Origin: a bacterium
GTDB lineage: Bacteria > Armatimonadota > JACIXR01
NCBI GenBank assembly: GCA_014360495.1
Contig: JACIXR010000006.1
Coordinates: 1-64,000, forward strand
DNA length: 64,000 bases
Direction: 5' to 3'
In this document: positions 1 through 8,343 of the stretch, one piece after another
Numbering within the stretch: position 1 is the stretch's first letter
How the letters are laid out: every line of letters starts with the position of its first letter
The notes under the pieces: generated by a model
Database searches by the model: none
What the model saw: only the letters and a program-made list of their open reading frames with translations
What the model was told of the DNA's origin: nothing
Position numbers and translations under genes: made by a program

Positions 1-21
1 CGGGAAGGCTACGCCTTCCCG
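1..21 (-). terminator. Hairpin downstream of first DUF1559 gene
   Basis: A perfect 9-bp inverted repeat (CGGGAAGGC, loop TAC, GCCTTCCCG) begins 14 nt beyond the stop codon of the leftward DUF1559 gene. The GGGAAGGC/GCCTTCCC core recurs in the hairpin after the second DUF1559 gene. The window edge hides whether a T-tract follows, so termination is an inference from position; mRNA 3'-end stabilisation is the alternative. Confidence 0.4.
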
Positions 22-34
22 CCCCCCATCTCCT

Positions 35-754
35 TTACGGCAGCTCGTAGTTGTCGTTGCAGGTCAAATCGTAGGGCGTGCAGGGACCTTGATCCTGATT
101 CCACATATTGATTGGTGATGTCGTCTGCTGAGGCTTCAACCACTTCACATGTCCATCAGCGAAGATGAATACCTTTCCATCGGCGTGCCAACAGCTCTCC
201 TTGCGGAAAACCCAGTTGCACCAAGTGCCAGCGTCAGCGCAAGCGATATGAGGCTCATGAATTATTATAAGGTTAGCTGGAGCTTTAAGGTCTGCCATCT
301 TCTTTGGTGCTCCACAGAAGGAGGAACCATTGTAATTGTAATGGAACTTGACGCCAGGGGGAACGGGTATAGCCGTTGGGACTACGGAACCATAACAGCA
401 ATCGTTCGTTTCCTCACCCTGACTTGCATAATCACCAGACGGCTGGGAAGGACAAGTCCATATTTGCCAGTTTTTGAGGTAAGGCTGAATCATCAATCGC
501 CAAGTCATATAAGGTGCTTCTTGAGGTGCCCAGCATGGTCTTCCCTTACCCCATCTATCCATTGGATATGTCTCGTCCCAATCTTGGCAATACATCATCA
601 GCGCTAGCCCTATCTGCTTAGCATTGGACATACAAGCCGCCTTTCTTGCTTGCTCTCTTGCTCGGCTGAAGACGGGGAAGAGGATGGCGGCCAGAATGGC
701 GATGATAGCTATGACGACCAATAGCTCAATGAGCGTGAAGCCCTTCCTTTTCAT
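35..754 (-). CDS. DUF1559 type IV prepilin-like protein (copy 1)
   Basis: A 239-residue exported pilin-like protein. The class III signal is textbook: short basic tip MKRKG, cleavage expected after Gly5, Phe6 as first mature residue, Glu10 as the conserved +5 glutamate, then a hydrophobic helix to about residue 29 and [12 protein letters not shown]. The C-terminal FADGHVKWL near residue 198 is the DG motif of DUF1559 proteins. The start is fixed by a perfect ribosome site (AAAGGAGGTG) 5 nt upstream. The family is greatly expanded in Planctomycetota and Armatimonadota and its function is poorly known; surface display through a type II secretion or type IV pilus-like system is the usual inference. 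Copy 2 lies just upstream in the same direction, and the two share a nearly identical 5' block. Assignment to the family is secure; the role is not. Confidence 0.9.
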   Translation of the reverse strand: MKRKGFTLIELLVVIAIIAILAAILFPVFSRAREQARKAACMSNAKQIGLALMMYCQDWDETYPMDRWGKGRPCWAPQEAPYMTWRLMIQPYLKNWQIWTCPSQPSGDYASQGEETNDCCYGSVVPTAIPVPPGVKFHYNYNGSSFCGAPKKMADLKAPANLIIIHEPHIACADAGTWCNWVFRKESCWHADGKVFIFADGHVKWLKPQQTTSPINMWNQDQGPCTPYDLTCNDNYELP

Positions 755-785
755 CTTTTCACCTCCTTTCCTTTCAGATTTTTAG
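642..785. repeat. Near-identical pilin leader block (copy A)
   Basis: These 144 nt, covering the 5' leader, ribosome site and first ~37 codons of DUF1559 copy 1, match positions 1485-1628 (copy 2) with only four differences by my alignment (offset 843). Identity stops abruptly in the coding body. The DUF1559 gene at 26.8 kb encodes the same leader peptide with many synonymous changes, so the identity here reflects recent duplication or gene conversion rather than protein constraint alone. Confidence 0.85.
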
Positions 786-800
786 CGGCATACTGTCTTG

Positions 801-835
801 AAAGGGATGGGAAGGCACTGCCTTCCCATCCCTTT
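801..835 (-). terminator. 17-bp perfect hairpin after second DUF1559 gene
   Basis: AAAGGGATGGGAAGGCA and its exact reverse complement flank a single base, giving a 17-bp arm (in practice about 15 bp with a 5-nt loop). It begins 4 nt past the stop codon of the leftward copy 2 gene. No clear T-run follows in the leftward direction, so it may be a weak terminator or a 3' stabiliser. It shares the GGGAAGGC core with the hairpin at 1-21. Confidence 0.55.
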
Positions 836-838
836 CCT

Positions 839-1597
839 TTACCATTCCCAATCGTAATATCTAAGCTTTCCGCCTCCCGTAATCGTCCTTATCTGGTTCC
901 AATTCAACCACTTAGCGTGTCCATCAGCGAATACGATATGGGAACCTCCCATATGGTAGGTGTGGTTATCAGGGTCAGGTGGAACGGCTGCTGGGTCAGC
1001 TGGCGGGCAGCCACAGCCCCACCAATCCTTGAAGGCGATTCTGCGGAGAAACGCCCTGGCGGGGTCCTGTGTCCACACGAAATGGTAATCTCCCAGGTAT
1101 TGGCAAGGGGAATCGGCGATGACCACAGTATCTGCAGGATGTTGTAGGCGAGACATCCTCAGCGGTCTCTGATAAGACATAGGTTCGCTATAGCCGTAAT
1201 TTATCTTAACTCTGTTCCAAGCAGGGCAGCCGTTTTCATCCTTGAACTCGGATAGTCTGGTGATAGCGGGGAAGCAGAAGCAGTGAGAACCGCTCTGGCT
1301 GGGGCAGGAGAATATGCTCACATTCTTGACATAGGGGAAAATATTACTCAACCAGTAGGAAACATCTCCCCTCCATTGGCAAACTGCTTCGCCCCAACAG
1401 GAGACGGGATAGCACTCGTCCCAATCCTGAACATACATCATCAGCCCTGTGCCTATCTGCTTCATATTGGACAGACAAGCGGCTTTTCTTGCTTGCTCTC
1501 TTGCTCGGCTGAAGACGGGGAAGAGAATGGCGGCCAGAATGGCGATGATAGCTATGACGACCAATAGCTCAATGAGTGTGAAGCCCTTCCTTTTCAT
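839..1597 (-). CDS. DUF1559 type IV prepilin-like protein (copy 2)
   Basis: A 252-residue protein with the same prepilin leader as copy 1 ([10 protein letters not shown], cleavage after Gly5, Glu10) and the DUF1559 signature [17 protein letters not shown] near its end (FADGH from residue 223). The middle, residues ~60-200, is unrelated in detail to copy 1 and rich in Cys and Trp, as is usual for the variable globular part of these proteins. It is translated from an AAAGGAGGTG ribosome site. It lies upstream of copy 1 in the same direction, separated by a strong hairpin, so the two are probably separate transcripts or differentially terminated. A minor pseudopilin of a secretion system that exports the nearby glycosidases is possible, but nothing in the sequence shows it. 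Confidence 0.9.
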   Translation of the reverse strand: MKRKGFTLIELLVVIAIIAILAAILFPVFSRAREQARKAACLSNMKQIGTGLMMYVQDWDECYPVSCWGEAVCQWRGDVSYWLSNIFPYVKNVSIFSCPSQSGSHCFCFPAITRLSEFKDENGCPAWNRVKINYGYSEPMSYQRPLRMSRLQHPADTVVIADSPCQYLGDYHFVWTQDPARAFLRRIAFKDWWGCGCPPADPAAVPPDPDNHTYHMGGSHIVFADGHAKWLNWNQIRTITGGGKLRYYDWEW

Positions 1598-1628
1598 CTT
1601 TTCACCTCCTTTCCTTTTAGATTTTTGG
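1485..1628. repeat. Near-identical pilin leader block (copy B)
   Basis: Partner of 642-785: leader, ribosome site and N-terminal codons of DUF1559 copy 2, with four mismatches in 144 nt. The shared block includes about 40 nt of untranslated DNA, so recombination copied regulatory sequence together with the signal peptide. Confidence 0.85.
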
Positions 1629-1811
1629 CTTCATAAAATAAAGAGCCGAGACAACGATACCACAACACCCTTTCTTTAAGAGAATTTCTTTTCTCTGCTT
1701 ATTCAACCGTTTAGCTCGTATTTTTAACATATCTAATCCCTATGTTACAGCATTTGCAAATCAAGGTCAATACATTTTTCTTTTAACTCCATTATAAACA
1801 TAGTCAAAATT

Positions 1812-1841
1812 ATGTCAATAATTTTAAAATTATTATGACAT
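1812..1841. promoter_or_regulatory. AT-rich dyad between DUF1559 and glycosidase genes
   Basis: The 315-nt divergent intergenic region (1598-1912) is very AT-rich. It contains a perfect 16-bp palindrome, ATAATTTTAAAATTAT at 1818-1833, flanked by ATGTCA (1812-1817) and TGACAT (1836-1841). It lies about 70 nt upstream of the rightward glycosidase start, where an operator would be expected. A partial LacI-type core, AACCGTTT, occurs at 1705-1712. No regulator is assigned; chance palindromes are common in such AT-rich DNA. Confidence 0.3.
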
Positions 1842-1912
1842 TTAAAAAATTTTTGGGGTGGAAGGAAAATTGCTTTTAAGATAAAATCATCTTAAAGGAG
1901 GGTGATTATGAG

Positions 1913-3982
1913 ATGAAATTTCGTCTTTTACTTCTTGTTCTTATCTCTTTTTCCTTGGCGTTCGCTGAGGAAAATCGCCTCTATATCATCTCTCAATATG
2001 ATTGGGGAAACAAGACCGGCTTTTACCTTGATTTTGAGAACTCCTCTCAGGGCTCCGCTCCCTGCAAGCTTGAAACCCTTCGCCTCATCCTCGGAATAGC
2101 GGATGGGAAAAATTGGCGCTTCATAGTCGCCACTCCAAAATGGCAATTCAACAGGACTTATTCAGCGAAAGCCATTATAACCCGCCATAAGGGAGAGCTT
2201 TATCTTGATGGAGAGCTTATAGGGGTTAGCGAAGGTGGATTTCTTCCCTTCAAGGGTGAACTATCCCTTTACAATATACCAGGATGGGCAAAAGGCAGGG
2301 CGGAGTATCTCATAGTAGTGGAGAGGATAAATCTCTCAAGCGGAGGGAAAAAGAGAGCCCTTTCTTTCCCTCAACCGAAAATCCCCCTTTTCGTCTTTGA
2401 GCCCCAATTTCCTCAAGACATCCCTTTTGAAGTTAAAGATGAAATAGAGATGGAGGTGAAATTCTATATAATTCCCTATCCTAATTTAAGGGAGATTTCT
2501 CCTTTCATAGACCGTTATGGACAATGCAGGTATGCCGATTGGAAGGGAAAGATAAAGAGCGATGAGGACTTAAGAAGGGCTTGGGAAGAGGAAGAGAGGA
2601 TGCTTAAAAGTTTGAGCGAGCCCAAGGGTTACGATAAATACGGAGGGTACAAGCTTGCGGGGTGGAAGGAGAAAGGAACAGGATTTTACAGGGTAGTTAA
2701 AAGGGGAGGGTTTTGGTGGCTTGTATCCCCTGAGGGGAATCCCTGTTTTTATCTTGGGCTTTGTGGAGTTCCCTCACTTAATTGGGAGATGACGCCTGTG
2801 AGCGATAGGGAATATCTCTTTGAGTGGCTCCCACCGAAGGAGGGGATATATTCCGCCTGCTGGGGAAAAGGCGCATGGGGAGATGGCTCAACGGAATATG
2901 TTGCCTTTCATACGGCGAATATGATACGCAAATATGGGAAGGATTGGCAGAAGATAGCGCTTGATTTAACAAGGAGACGCCTGAAGCTCTGGGGATTCAG
3001 CGGTGTTGGGAAATGGGGAGCTATGGAGGGAATGCCCTATCTTCCCGTCCTTCGTAGGTGGGATGTTCCTAACATCGCCCGTCACCCAGATATATTTGAT
3101 GAAAAGGTGAGGGAGAAATTCAAGGAGTCGCTTCGTTCTCAGATAGAGCCGAGCAAGAACGACCCATTTGTTGTGGGTTGGTCCCTGGGAAACGAATATG
3201 AGGAGATAATAACGAAAGGGGAGATTTCCGATATCTTGGGGAAATCAGCGAATGTTCCCGCTAAAAGAGCGTTGATAGATTATGCCCTGGAGAAGATATA
3301 TAAGGGTGATTGGCAGGCTATGGCGAAAGCCTGGGGATTGAATGTGAGGAGTAAAGAGGAATTATATCAAGTGAAAGTTAATCCCCCTGGTGAGGATTTG
3401 GAGAAGATGCGGCTATTCTACGCTGAAAAATACTATGAATTCATTTACAAGACAGTGAAGGAGATAGACCCTAACCATCTATATTTTGGCTTTTGGATTG
3501 TTCCCAGATGGTGGGAGAGCGAGGAGGATTGGAGAGTGGCAGCGAAATATTGTGATGTGATCGGCTACGATTTGTATTCTTTTAATTTTATGAGCGATTG
3601 GCTGAGAAAACTGGTTAAGGAAACAGGTAAGCCGATAATTTGCGGTGAGTTTTCCTACCCTGCTTTCTATGATGGAGAGAGGGGATTTGGGCTTTACGGC
3701 GTTTGGGCGAAGGATGACGCTCATTCAGGAGAGCTTTATAAGAAGTGGGTAAGGGATGCCTCAAGCAATCCCTATTGTGTTGGGATTGCTTGGTTTTTCT
3801 ACAGGGACCAGCCATTAACGGGAAGGGGACCGGGCAGAGGAGAGGAGCTGGTTTATGGAGAGCATTACGCTTTCGGGATGGTGGATGTAGGGGATAGACC
3901 CAAATGGGATTTGGTGAAGAGGGTGAGGGAGGCAAATCTCTCCGCTGTGAAGTGGAGATTGGAGGCGAGTAAAGTAAAGTAA
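1913..3982 (+). CDS. Secreted GH50-like (clan GH-A) glycoside hydrolase
   Basis: A 689-residue exported enzyme. Residues 1-18 form a signal peptide (MKFRLLLLVLISFSLAFA), an N-terminal beta-rich domain runs to about 190, and a TIM barrel follows. Features typical of GH50 agarase-like and related clan-A enzymes are WWLVSPEGNPCFYLG near 270, WGFSGVGKWG near 360, a probable acid/base Glu428 in GWSLGNEYEE and a probable nucleophile Glu579 in IICGEFSYP. The start follows AAAGGAGGGTGAT; an ATG 5 nt earlier stops at once. A paralogue at 49800-51902 is similar along its full length but has Asp at the nucleophile position. It stands alone between an AT-rich divergent promoter region and the convergent aro operon. 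The substrate cannot be read from the sequence; beta-linked galactans or glucans are possible. Confidence 0.8.
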   Translation: MKFRLLLLVLISFSLAFAEENRLYIISQYDWGNKTGFYLDFENSSQGSAPCKLETLRLILGIADGKNWRFIVATPKWQFNRTYSAKAIITRHKGELYLDGELIGVSEGGFLPFKGELSLYNIPGWAKGRAEYLIVVERINLSSGGKKRALSFPQPKIPLFVFEPQFPQDIPFEVKDEIEMEVKFYIIPYPNLREISPFIDRYGQCRYADWKGKIKSDEDLRRAWEEEERMLKSLSEPKGYDKYGGYKLAGWKEKGTGFYRVVKRGGFWWLVSPEGNPCFYLGLCGVPSLNWEMTPVSDREYLFEWLPPKEGIYSACWGKGAWGDGSTEYVAFHTANMIRKYGKDWQKIALDLTRRRLKLWGFSGVGKWGAMEGMPYLPVLRRWDVPNIARHPDIFDEKVREKFKESLRSQIEPSKNDPFVVGWSLGNEYEEIITKGEISDILGKSANVPAKRALIDYALEKIYKGDWQAMAKAWGLNVRSKEELYQVKVNPPGEDLEKMRLFYAEKYYEFIYKTVKEIDPNHLYFGFWIVPRWWESEEDWRVAAKYCDVIGYDLYSFNFMSDWLRKLVKETGKPIICGEFSYPAFYDGERGFGLYGVWAKDDAHSGELYKKWVRDASSNPYCVGIAWFFYRDQPLTGRGPGRGEELVYGEHYAFGMVDVGDRPKWDLVKRVREANLSAVKWRLEASKVK

Positions 3983-4058
3983 GAGGGAAGTTGAGTTTCT
4001 CCTTTTAGAAAAGTTGGAGCAGCATTTTAGAGTTTGTCTTACTTGGCGGGAGCTTGTA

Positions 4059-5339
4059 TTAGGACGACTGGGAAATCGCCTCGCCGATCAGGGGTTTGAT
4101 GAGCGAGAAGAACTCGGGGAAAGAGATTGCGACGCATTGAGCGTTCCTAACCACCGTTTCACCTTCGCTCGTCAATCCCAGGATGGCGAATGCCATTGCT
4201 ATCCTATGGTCTCCAAATGAATTTACAACCGCGCCCTTTGTCTTTCCACCTCTAATCAACAATCCGTCCTTCCTCTCCTCCACCTCCACCCCCATCTTCC
4301 TCAAGCCAATCGCTAAAGCCCTTATCCTATCCGTTTCCTTATATCTCAGCTCTTCGGCATTTCTTAACTCCGTAATCCCCTTAGCCCTCGCTCCGAGGAT
4401 AGCCAATATGGGTAATTCGTCTATCATCAAAGGGATATCCTTGTCAATTTTAGTCCCCATTAATTCCCCTCCCATCACCTCAATATCGCCGACGGGTTCG
4501 TTAGCTTCCTCTCTCAAGTTCCTTATATCCACCTTCGCTCCCATATCTCGTAGGACATTCAAAAAGCCCGTCCTCGTTGGGTTAAGTCCTACATCCTTTA
4601 TAATCAAATGGGAACGGGTGAGAAGGGCAAGGGCTATGAAAAACGCCGAGGAGGAAAAATCGCCGGGGATTCTCATTTTGAGAGGTGAGAGCCTTGAACT
4701 CTCCTCAATGCTTATCCCCTCTTTCCACTCTATCTTCGCGCCCATATAGGAGAGCATCCTTTCGGTATGGTCTCGAGAGGGAGATGGCTCAAATACCGTG
4801 GTCTTTCCCTCCGCGAAGAGACCGGCGAGGAGTACTGCCGATTTGACCTGTGCCGAGGCTACGGGAAGGCGATACTCTATTCCCTTCAGTTTCCCTCCCC
4901 AAATTGCTAAGGGTGGATAACGAGAAGCCCTCGCAAAAATCTTAGCGCCCATCATCTCAAGAGGTTGCTTTATCCTATCCATAGGTCTTCTGCGAAGGGA
5001 TGAATCGCCCGTGAGGATGGAGAGGAAGGGATGAGCGGAGAGAATGCCGGATAGAAGCCTCATAGTCGTTCCCGAATTGCCTGCATTCAAGATATTTTGC
5101 GGTTCCTTCAAGTTCCCACCTCTTATCCTCACCCTCCTTCTCTCAAGCTCCCATTCCACTCCCAAAAGCCTCAAACATCTCAAGGTGCTCATACAATCCT
5201 TACAGATATTGAAATTGTCCAAATCGCTTTCTCCCTCAGCGATGCTTCCCAGCATCGCACCCCGATGGGAGATTGACTTATCCCCCGGTATCATTATCTC
5301 TCCCTCAAATTCCCTTGCCCTTCTACAAACAAGCTTCAT
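4059..5339 (-). CDS. aroA: 3-phosphoshikimate 1-carboxyvinyltransferase (EPSP synthase)
   Basis: A 426-residue cytosolic enzyme that joins phosphoenolpyruvate to shikimate-3-phosphate, step six of the shikimate pathway. Family marks are in order: PGDKSISHR near the N-terminus, NAGNSGTTMRL (the PEP site), RRRPMDR, SRDHTERML, KETDRIRA and GDHRIAMA. Length is normal for the family. It is the last gene of the leftward hisC-aroF-tyrA-aroA group, and its start overlaps the end of tyrA by 17 nt, which suggests translational coupling. It is convergent with the glycosidase gene ending at 3982. I see no clear terminator in the 76-nt gap between them. Confidence 0.96.
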   Translation of the reverse strand: MKLVCRRAREFEGEIMIPGDKSISHRGAMLGSIAEGESDLDNFNICKDCMSTLRCLRLLGVEWELERRRVRIRGGNLKEPQNILNAGNSGTTMRLLSGILSAHPFLSILTGDSSLRRRPMDRIKQPLEMMGAKIFARASRYPPLAIWGGKLKGIEYRLPVASAQVKSAVLLAGLFAEGKTTVFEPSPSRDHTERMLSYMGAKIEWKEGISIEESSRLSPLKMRIPGDFSSSAFFIALALLTRSHLIIKDVGLNPTRTGFLNVLRDMGAKVDIRNLREEANEPVGDIEVMGGELMGTKIDKDIPLMIDELPILAILGARAKGITELRNAEELRYKETDRIRALAIGLRKMGVEVEERKDGLLIRGGKTKGAVVNSFGDHRIAMAFAILGLTSEGETVVRNAQCVAISFPEFFSLIKPLIGEAISQSS

Positions 5340-6189
5340 CCAATTTCTCCCTCTCTTCCTTCGCCTTCTCCAATTTATCCCTCAATTTTCCCTCCTCCAA
5401 TCCCTTTCTCATCTCTTCCATAACCTCCTCCCATTCCTCCCAAACTTTTAGGAGGTTTTCCTTGTTCTCTATAAATATCTCTTCCCACATATCGGCAGGG
5501 CTCTTCGCTATCCTCGTCATACTTTTGAATCCACCCGCGACGAGCGACCTCGCTCCTTCTTCTCTTTCGCAGAGTTTGCTAAATAGCAAGGAGAGAGCGA
5601 ATGCGAGGATGTGGGGGAAGTGGCTTGTGTAGGAGAGCAAAAGGTCGTGTTTTTCCGCATCCATAATCAAAGGCTTTGCCCCTATAGCTCTAACCAATTC
5701 GCTGAGCTTTCCCATCCCCTCATCAGTTGAGCGTGGAGAGGGAGTGAGGATATAGATTGAATTTTTAAATAGCTCCGCGTCAGCCCATTCCACTCCCTTT
5801 TTCTCCATTCCCGCAAGGGGATGACCGCCCACGAAGACGATATGTTCAGGGAGCTTTTCCGATTCCTCAACGATTCTTCTCTTGACGCTTCCCACATCGG
5901 TTACGAGGCAACCTTCCTTTGCGAATTTAGCTATCTGAGGGAAGAAGGAGGGAATAGTCGCGGGAGTTGTGGCGAGAACGATTAAATCGGCTTGGGAGAA
6001 GGCTTCCTCCGAGGAGAGGGTTGCGAAATCAATAGCTCCCTTCTGGAGAGCTTTCTCTAAGCTCTCCATTCTCCTTCCCAAGCCGATGATTCTCTTGGCG
6101 ATTTTGGCTTTCCTGATGGCTAAGGCGAGCGAGCCGCCGATTAAACCAACGCCAACTATTGAGATGGTCTTAAATGATGCCTCGTCCAT
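5323..6189 (-). CDS. tyrA: Prephenate dehydrogenase
   Basis: A 288-residue NAD(P)-dependent enzyme that oxidatively decarboxylates prephenate to 4-hydroxyphenylpyruvate for tyrosine. The Rossmann motif GVGLIGGSLA lies near the N-terminus and GGHPLAGMEKKG marks the substrate domain. I prefer the ATG at 6189, one base after the aroF stop and behind a GGGGAG ribosome site, over an ATG at 6219 inside aroF that would add ten residues with no family counterpart. The charged, Glu/Lys-rich tail from about residue 255 is probably helical. No ACT domain is present, so feedback control, if any, is not through one. It overlaps aroA by 17 nt. Confidence 0.93.
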   Translation of the reverse strand: MDEASFKTISIVGVGLIGGSLALAIRKAKIAKRIIGLGRRMESLEKALQKGAIDFATLSSEEAFSQADLIVLATTPATIPSFFPQIAKFAKEGCLVTDVGSVKRRIVEESEKLPEHIVFVGGHPLAGMEKKGVEWADAELFKNSIYILTPSPRSTDEGMGKLSELVRAIGAKPLIMDAEKHDLLLSYTSHFPHILAFALSLLFSKLCEREEGARSLVAGGFKSMTRIAKSPADMWEEIFIENKENLLKVWEEWEEVMEEMRKGLEEGKLRDKLEKAKEEREKLDEACL

Positions 6190-6190
6190 C

Positions 6191-7213
6191 TCAGAGGGTT
6201 CTCCCCACAGCTTGGGCAACAGCCCTCAGTTCCTCAACGAGGGGGAGGAAGTTCTCAATGCGGAGGGATTGTGGACCATCTTTGAGGGCTTGTTCTGGGT
6301 GGGGATGAACTTCAATGAGGAGACCATCAGCGCCCGCTGCTATCGCCGCCTTTGATACCGCTGGCACGAGCTGCCATTTACCCGTCCCATGGCTGGGGTC
6401 GGCAATGACAGGCAGGTGAGATAAATCCTTAACTAAGGGGATGGCGTTGATATCCAAAGTGAATCTTGTGGAGGGCTCAAATGTCCTTATTCCTCTCTCG
6501 CAAAGGATGATGTTGAGGTTGCCCTCTTTCGCGATGTATTCCGCTGCCAAGAGCCATTCCTCTATAGTAGCGCCGAATCCCCTTTTGAGCACGACGGGCT
6601 TACCGCTCTTTCCCACTTCGGAGAGAAGGCGGAAGTTGTGCATATTCCGGGTTCCTATTTGCAGGATATCGGCATGCTCGGATACGAGCTCAACATCACG
6701 AGGGTCCATAACCTCGGTGACAACGAGAAGACCGAACTCCTTTTTAACCTGAGAGAGGATTTCCAGTCCCTCTTCTCCCAATCCCTGGAATGAATAGGGG
6801 GAGGTTGAGGGTTTGAAGGCGCCTCCCCTCAATATCCTTACTCCTGCCTGCTTCACCGCCTTTGCGGTCTCGTAGACCTGCTCATAGGACTCCACTGAGC
6901 AGGGTCCAGCCATCAAAACAACCTTTTGTCCTCCTATCTCCACATCGTCAACCTTTATCACTGAGCCCTGAGGGCGAAACTCCCTCGCGACGAGGTGATA
7001 AGGCTTGACGATTATCAACACATCTTCCACAAAGGGAAGAGAGCGGAGGACATCAGCACACTCTAACTCGTTTACCTCAGGAACCCCGACTCCTCCAATG
7101 ACAAGTTTCTCAACTCCTTTCGATATGTGGATTTTGTATCCCCACGCCTCAAGGCGTGAGGTAACCTCTTTCACTTCCTCGTCGGTTGCCTTAGCATTTA
7201 GAATGACGAGCAT
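6191..7213 (-). CDS. aroF: DAHP synthase (3-deoxy-7-phosphoheptulonate synthase)
   Basis: A 340-residue enzyme that condenses phosphoenolpyruvate and erythrose 4-phosphate, the entry step of the shikimate pathway. Residues 1-75 form the small ferredoxin-like N-terminal domain seen in the Thermotoga-type subfamily, where it mediates feedback inhibition by aromatic amino acids. Residues ~85-340 are the KDO8P/DAHP barrel, with GPCSVES, VLKRGFGATIEEW, ILCERGIRTFE, DPSHGTGK and IEVHPHPEQALKDGPQSL. Its ATG overlaps the hisC stop codon (TAATG), and tyrA starts one base after its own stop, so the genes are tightly coupled in one transcript. Confidence 0.95.
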   Translation of the reverse strand: MLVILNAKATDEEVKEVTSRLEAWGYKIHISKGVEKLVIGGVGVPEVNELECADVLRSLPFVEDVLIIVKPYHLVAREFRPQGSVIKVDDVEIGGQKVVLMAGPCSVESYEQVYETAKAVKQAGVRILRGGAFKPSTSPYSFQGLGEEGLEILSQVKKEFGLLVVTEVMDPRDVELVSEHADILQIGTRNMHNFRLLSEVGKSGKPVVLKRGFGATIEEWLLAAEYIAKEGNLNIILCERGIRTFEPSTRFTLDINAIPLVKDLSHLPVIADPSHGTGKWQLVPAVSKAAIAAGADGLLIEVHPHPEQALKDGPQSLRIENFLPLVEELRAVAQAVGRTL

Positions 7214-8301
7214 TAATCAGCACCTCCCAATGCCTTTTTAAGCGCTCTTATGAACCTTTCGTTCTGTTCCATAGTCCCTATGCTCACCCTCAGGAAGGTT
7301 GGGCAGCCGAATATATCGCCAGTCCTAACAATCACTCCCTCCCGAAGAAGAGCCTGGAAGACCTCCCTGCTATCCCTTTTGACATCAACGAAGATGAAGT
7401 TGGCTTGAGTAGGCAGATAGAATAAGCCCATCTCTTCAAATTGCTCGTAAAGATATCGCTTTCCCTCCCAAATCGTCATCTGTGTCTTCTTCAGATGTTC
7501 CTCGTCATCCAAGGCGGAGACAGCGGCAACTTGAGCGAGATAATTGACATTGAAGGGTTCCCGTGTATGCTCTATCGCTTGAACTGTGTCCTCTTTAGCA
7601 ACCCCATAGCCTATTCTCAATCCGGCTAAGCCGTAAATCTTGCTGAAGGTGCGGAGAACGATGACATCCTTTCCCTCCCGGAGCAAGGAGAGGCTATCGG
7701 GGAAGGATGGGTCATCAACGAACTCGTAATAAGCCTCATCCAAAACTACGAGTTTTCCTTCCGCTTCCTTGACGAGTTTTTCCAATTGTTCTTTTGAAAG
7801 GAAAGTGCCGGTGGGATTATTGGGGTTGGCGATGAATATTACCTTTGTCTTTTCGTTTATGGCGTCAATGAGGGAATCCACATCATATTGGAAATCCTTG
7901 AGAGGAACTTTTCTGCATACGGCTTTATTTAAGAGAATGGCGGCTTCATATCTGACGAAGGAGGGGTCAACCATTATAGCTTCGTCTCCTTCATCCAGGA
8001 AGGCGAGCCCGATGAAATGAATTATCTCGTCCACGCCGTTTCCGAAGACGAAGGAGGAAGGAGGGAAACCGAGCTTTTGGGAAAGCTTCTCCCTCAGAAT
8101 AGCGCAGTTGCCATCGGGATAATAGCTGACATTTTCCAAGCTCTCTCTCATTGCTTCAAGGGCGCGTGGGGAGGGTCCGAGAGGGTTCTCATTAGAGGCC
8201 AATTTGATAACATCCGTGAGTCCAAGCTCACGCTTGACTTCCTCAATGGGCTTTCCTGGTTGGTAAGGTTCAATTTTATAAATGTGCTCTTTACCCTTCA
8301 T
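7213..8301 (-). CDS. hisC: HisC-like aromatic/histidinol-phosphate aminotransferase
   Basis: A 362-residue fold-type I pyridoxal-phosphate aminotransferase. Recognisable are SNENPLGPSP near the N-terminus, FANPNNPTG-type AN(P)NNPTGT, VVLDEAYYEF (cofactor Asp and Tyr) and TFSKIYGLAGLRIGYG, whose Lys forms the Schiff base. By sequence it is a HisC-family enzyme, but it opens an aromatic biosynthesis operon (hisC-aroF-tyrA-aroA) and no other his gene is near. It may therefore act mainly on 4-hydroxyphenylpyruvate and phenylpyruvate, as HisC-type enzymes do in several bacteria. Its stop overlaps the aroF start. Confidence 0.92.
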   Translation of the reverse strand: MKGKEHIYKIEPYQPGKPIEEVKRELGLTDVIKLASNENPLGPSPRALEAMRESLENVSYYPDGNCAILREKLSQKLGFPPSSFVFGNGVDEIIHFIGLAFLDEGDEAIMVDPSFVRYEAAILLNKAVCRKVPLKDFQYDVDSLIDAINEKTKVIFIANPNNPTGTFLSKEQLEKLVKEAEGKLVVLDEAYYEFVDDPSFPDSLSLLREGKDVIVLRTFSKIYGLAGLRIGYGVAKEDTVQAIEHTREPFNVNYLAQVAAVSALDDEEHLKKTQMTIWEGKRYLYEQFEEMGLFYLPTQANFIFVDVKRDSREVFQALLREGVIVRTGDIFGCPTFLRVSIGTMEQNERFIRALKKALGGAD

Positions 8302-8343
8302 TTATCATCAAGCTCCTTGGGGATTAAAGGTTATAGGGAGGTT

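Noticed and set aside
149-607. 152-codon rightward ORF
   Set aside because: It lies antisense to the clear DUF1559 gene, with no family features.
4183-4749. 188-codon ORF antisense to aroA
   Set aside because: The opposite strand encodes a complete aroA with all motifs; low-complexity composition is expected of a shadow frame.
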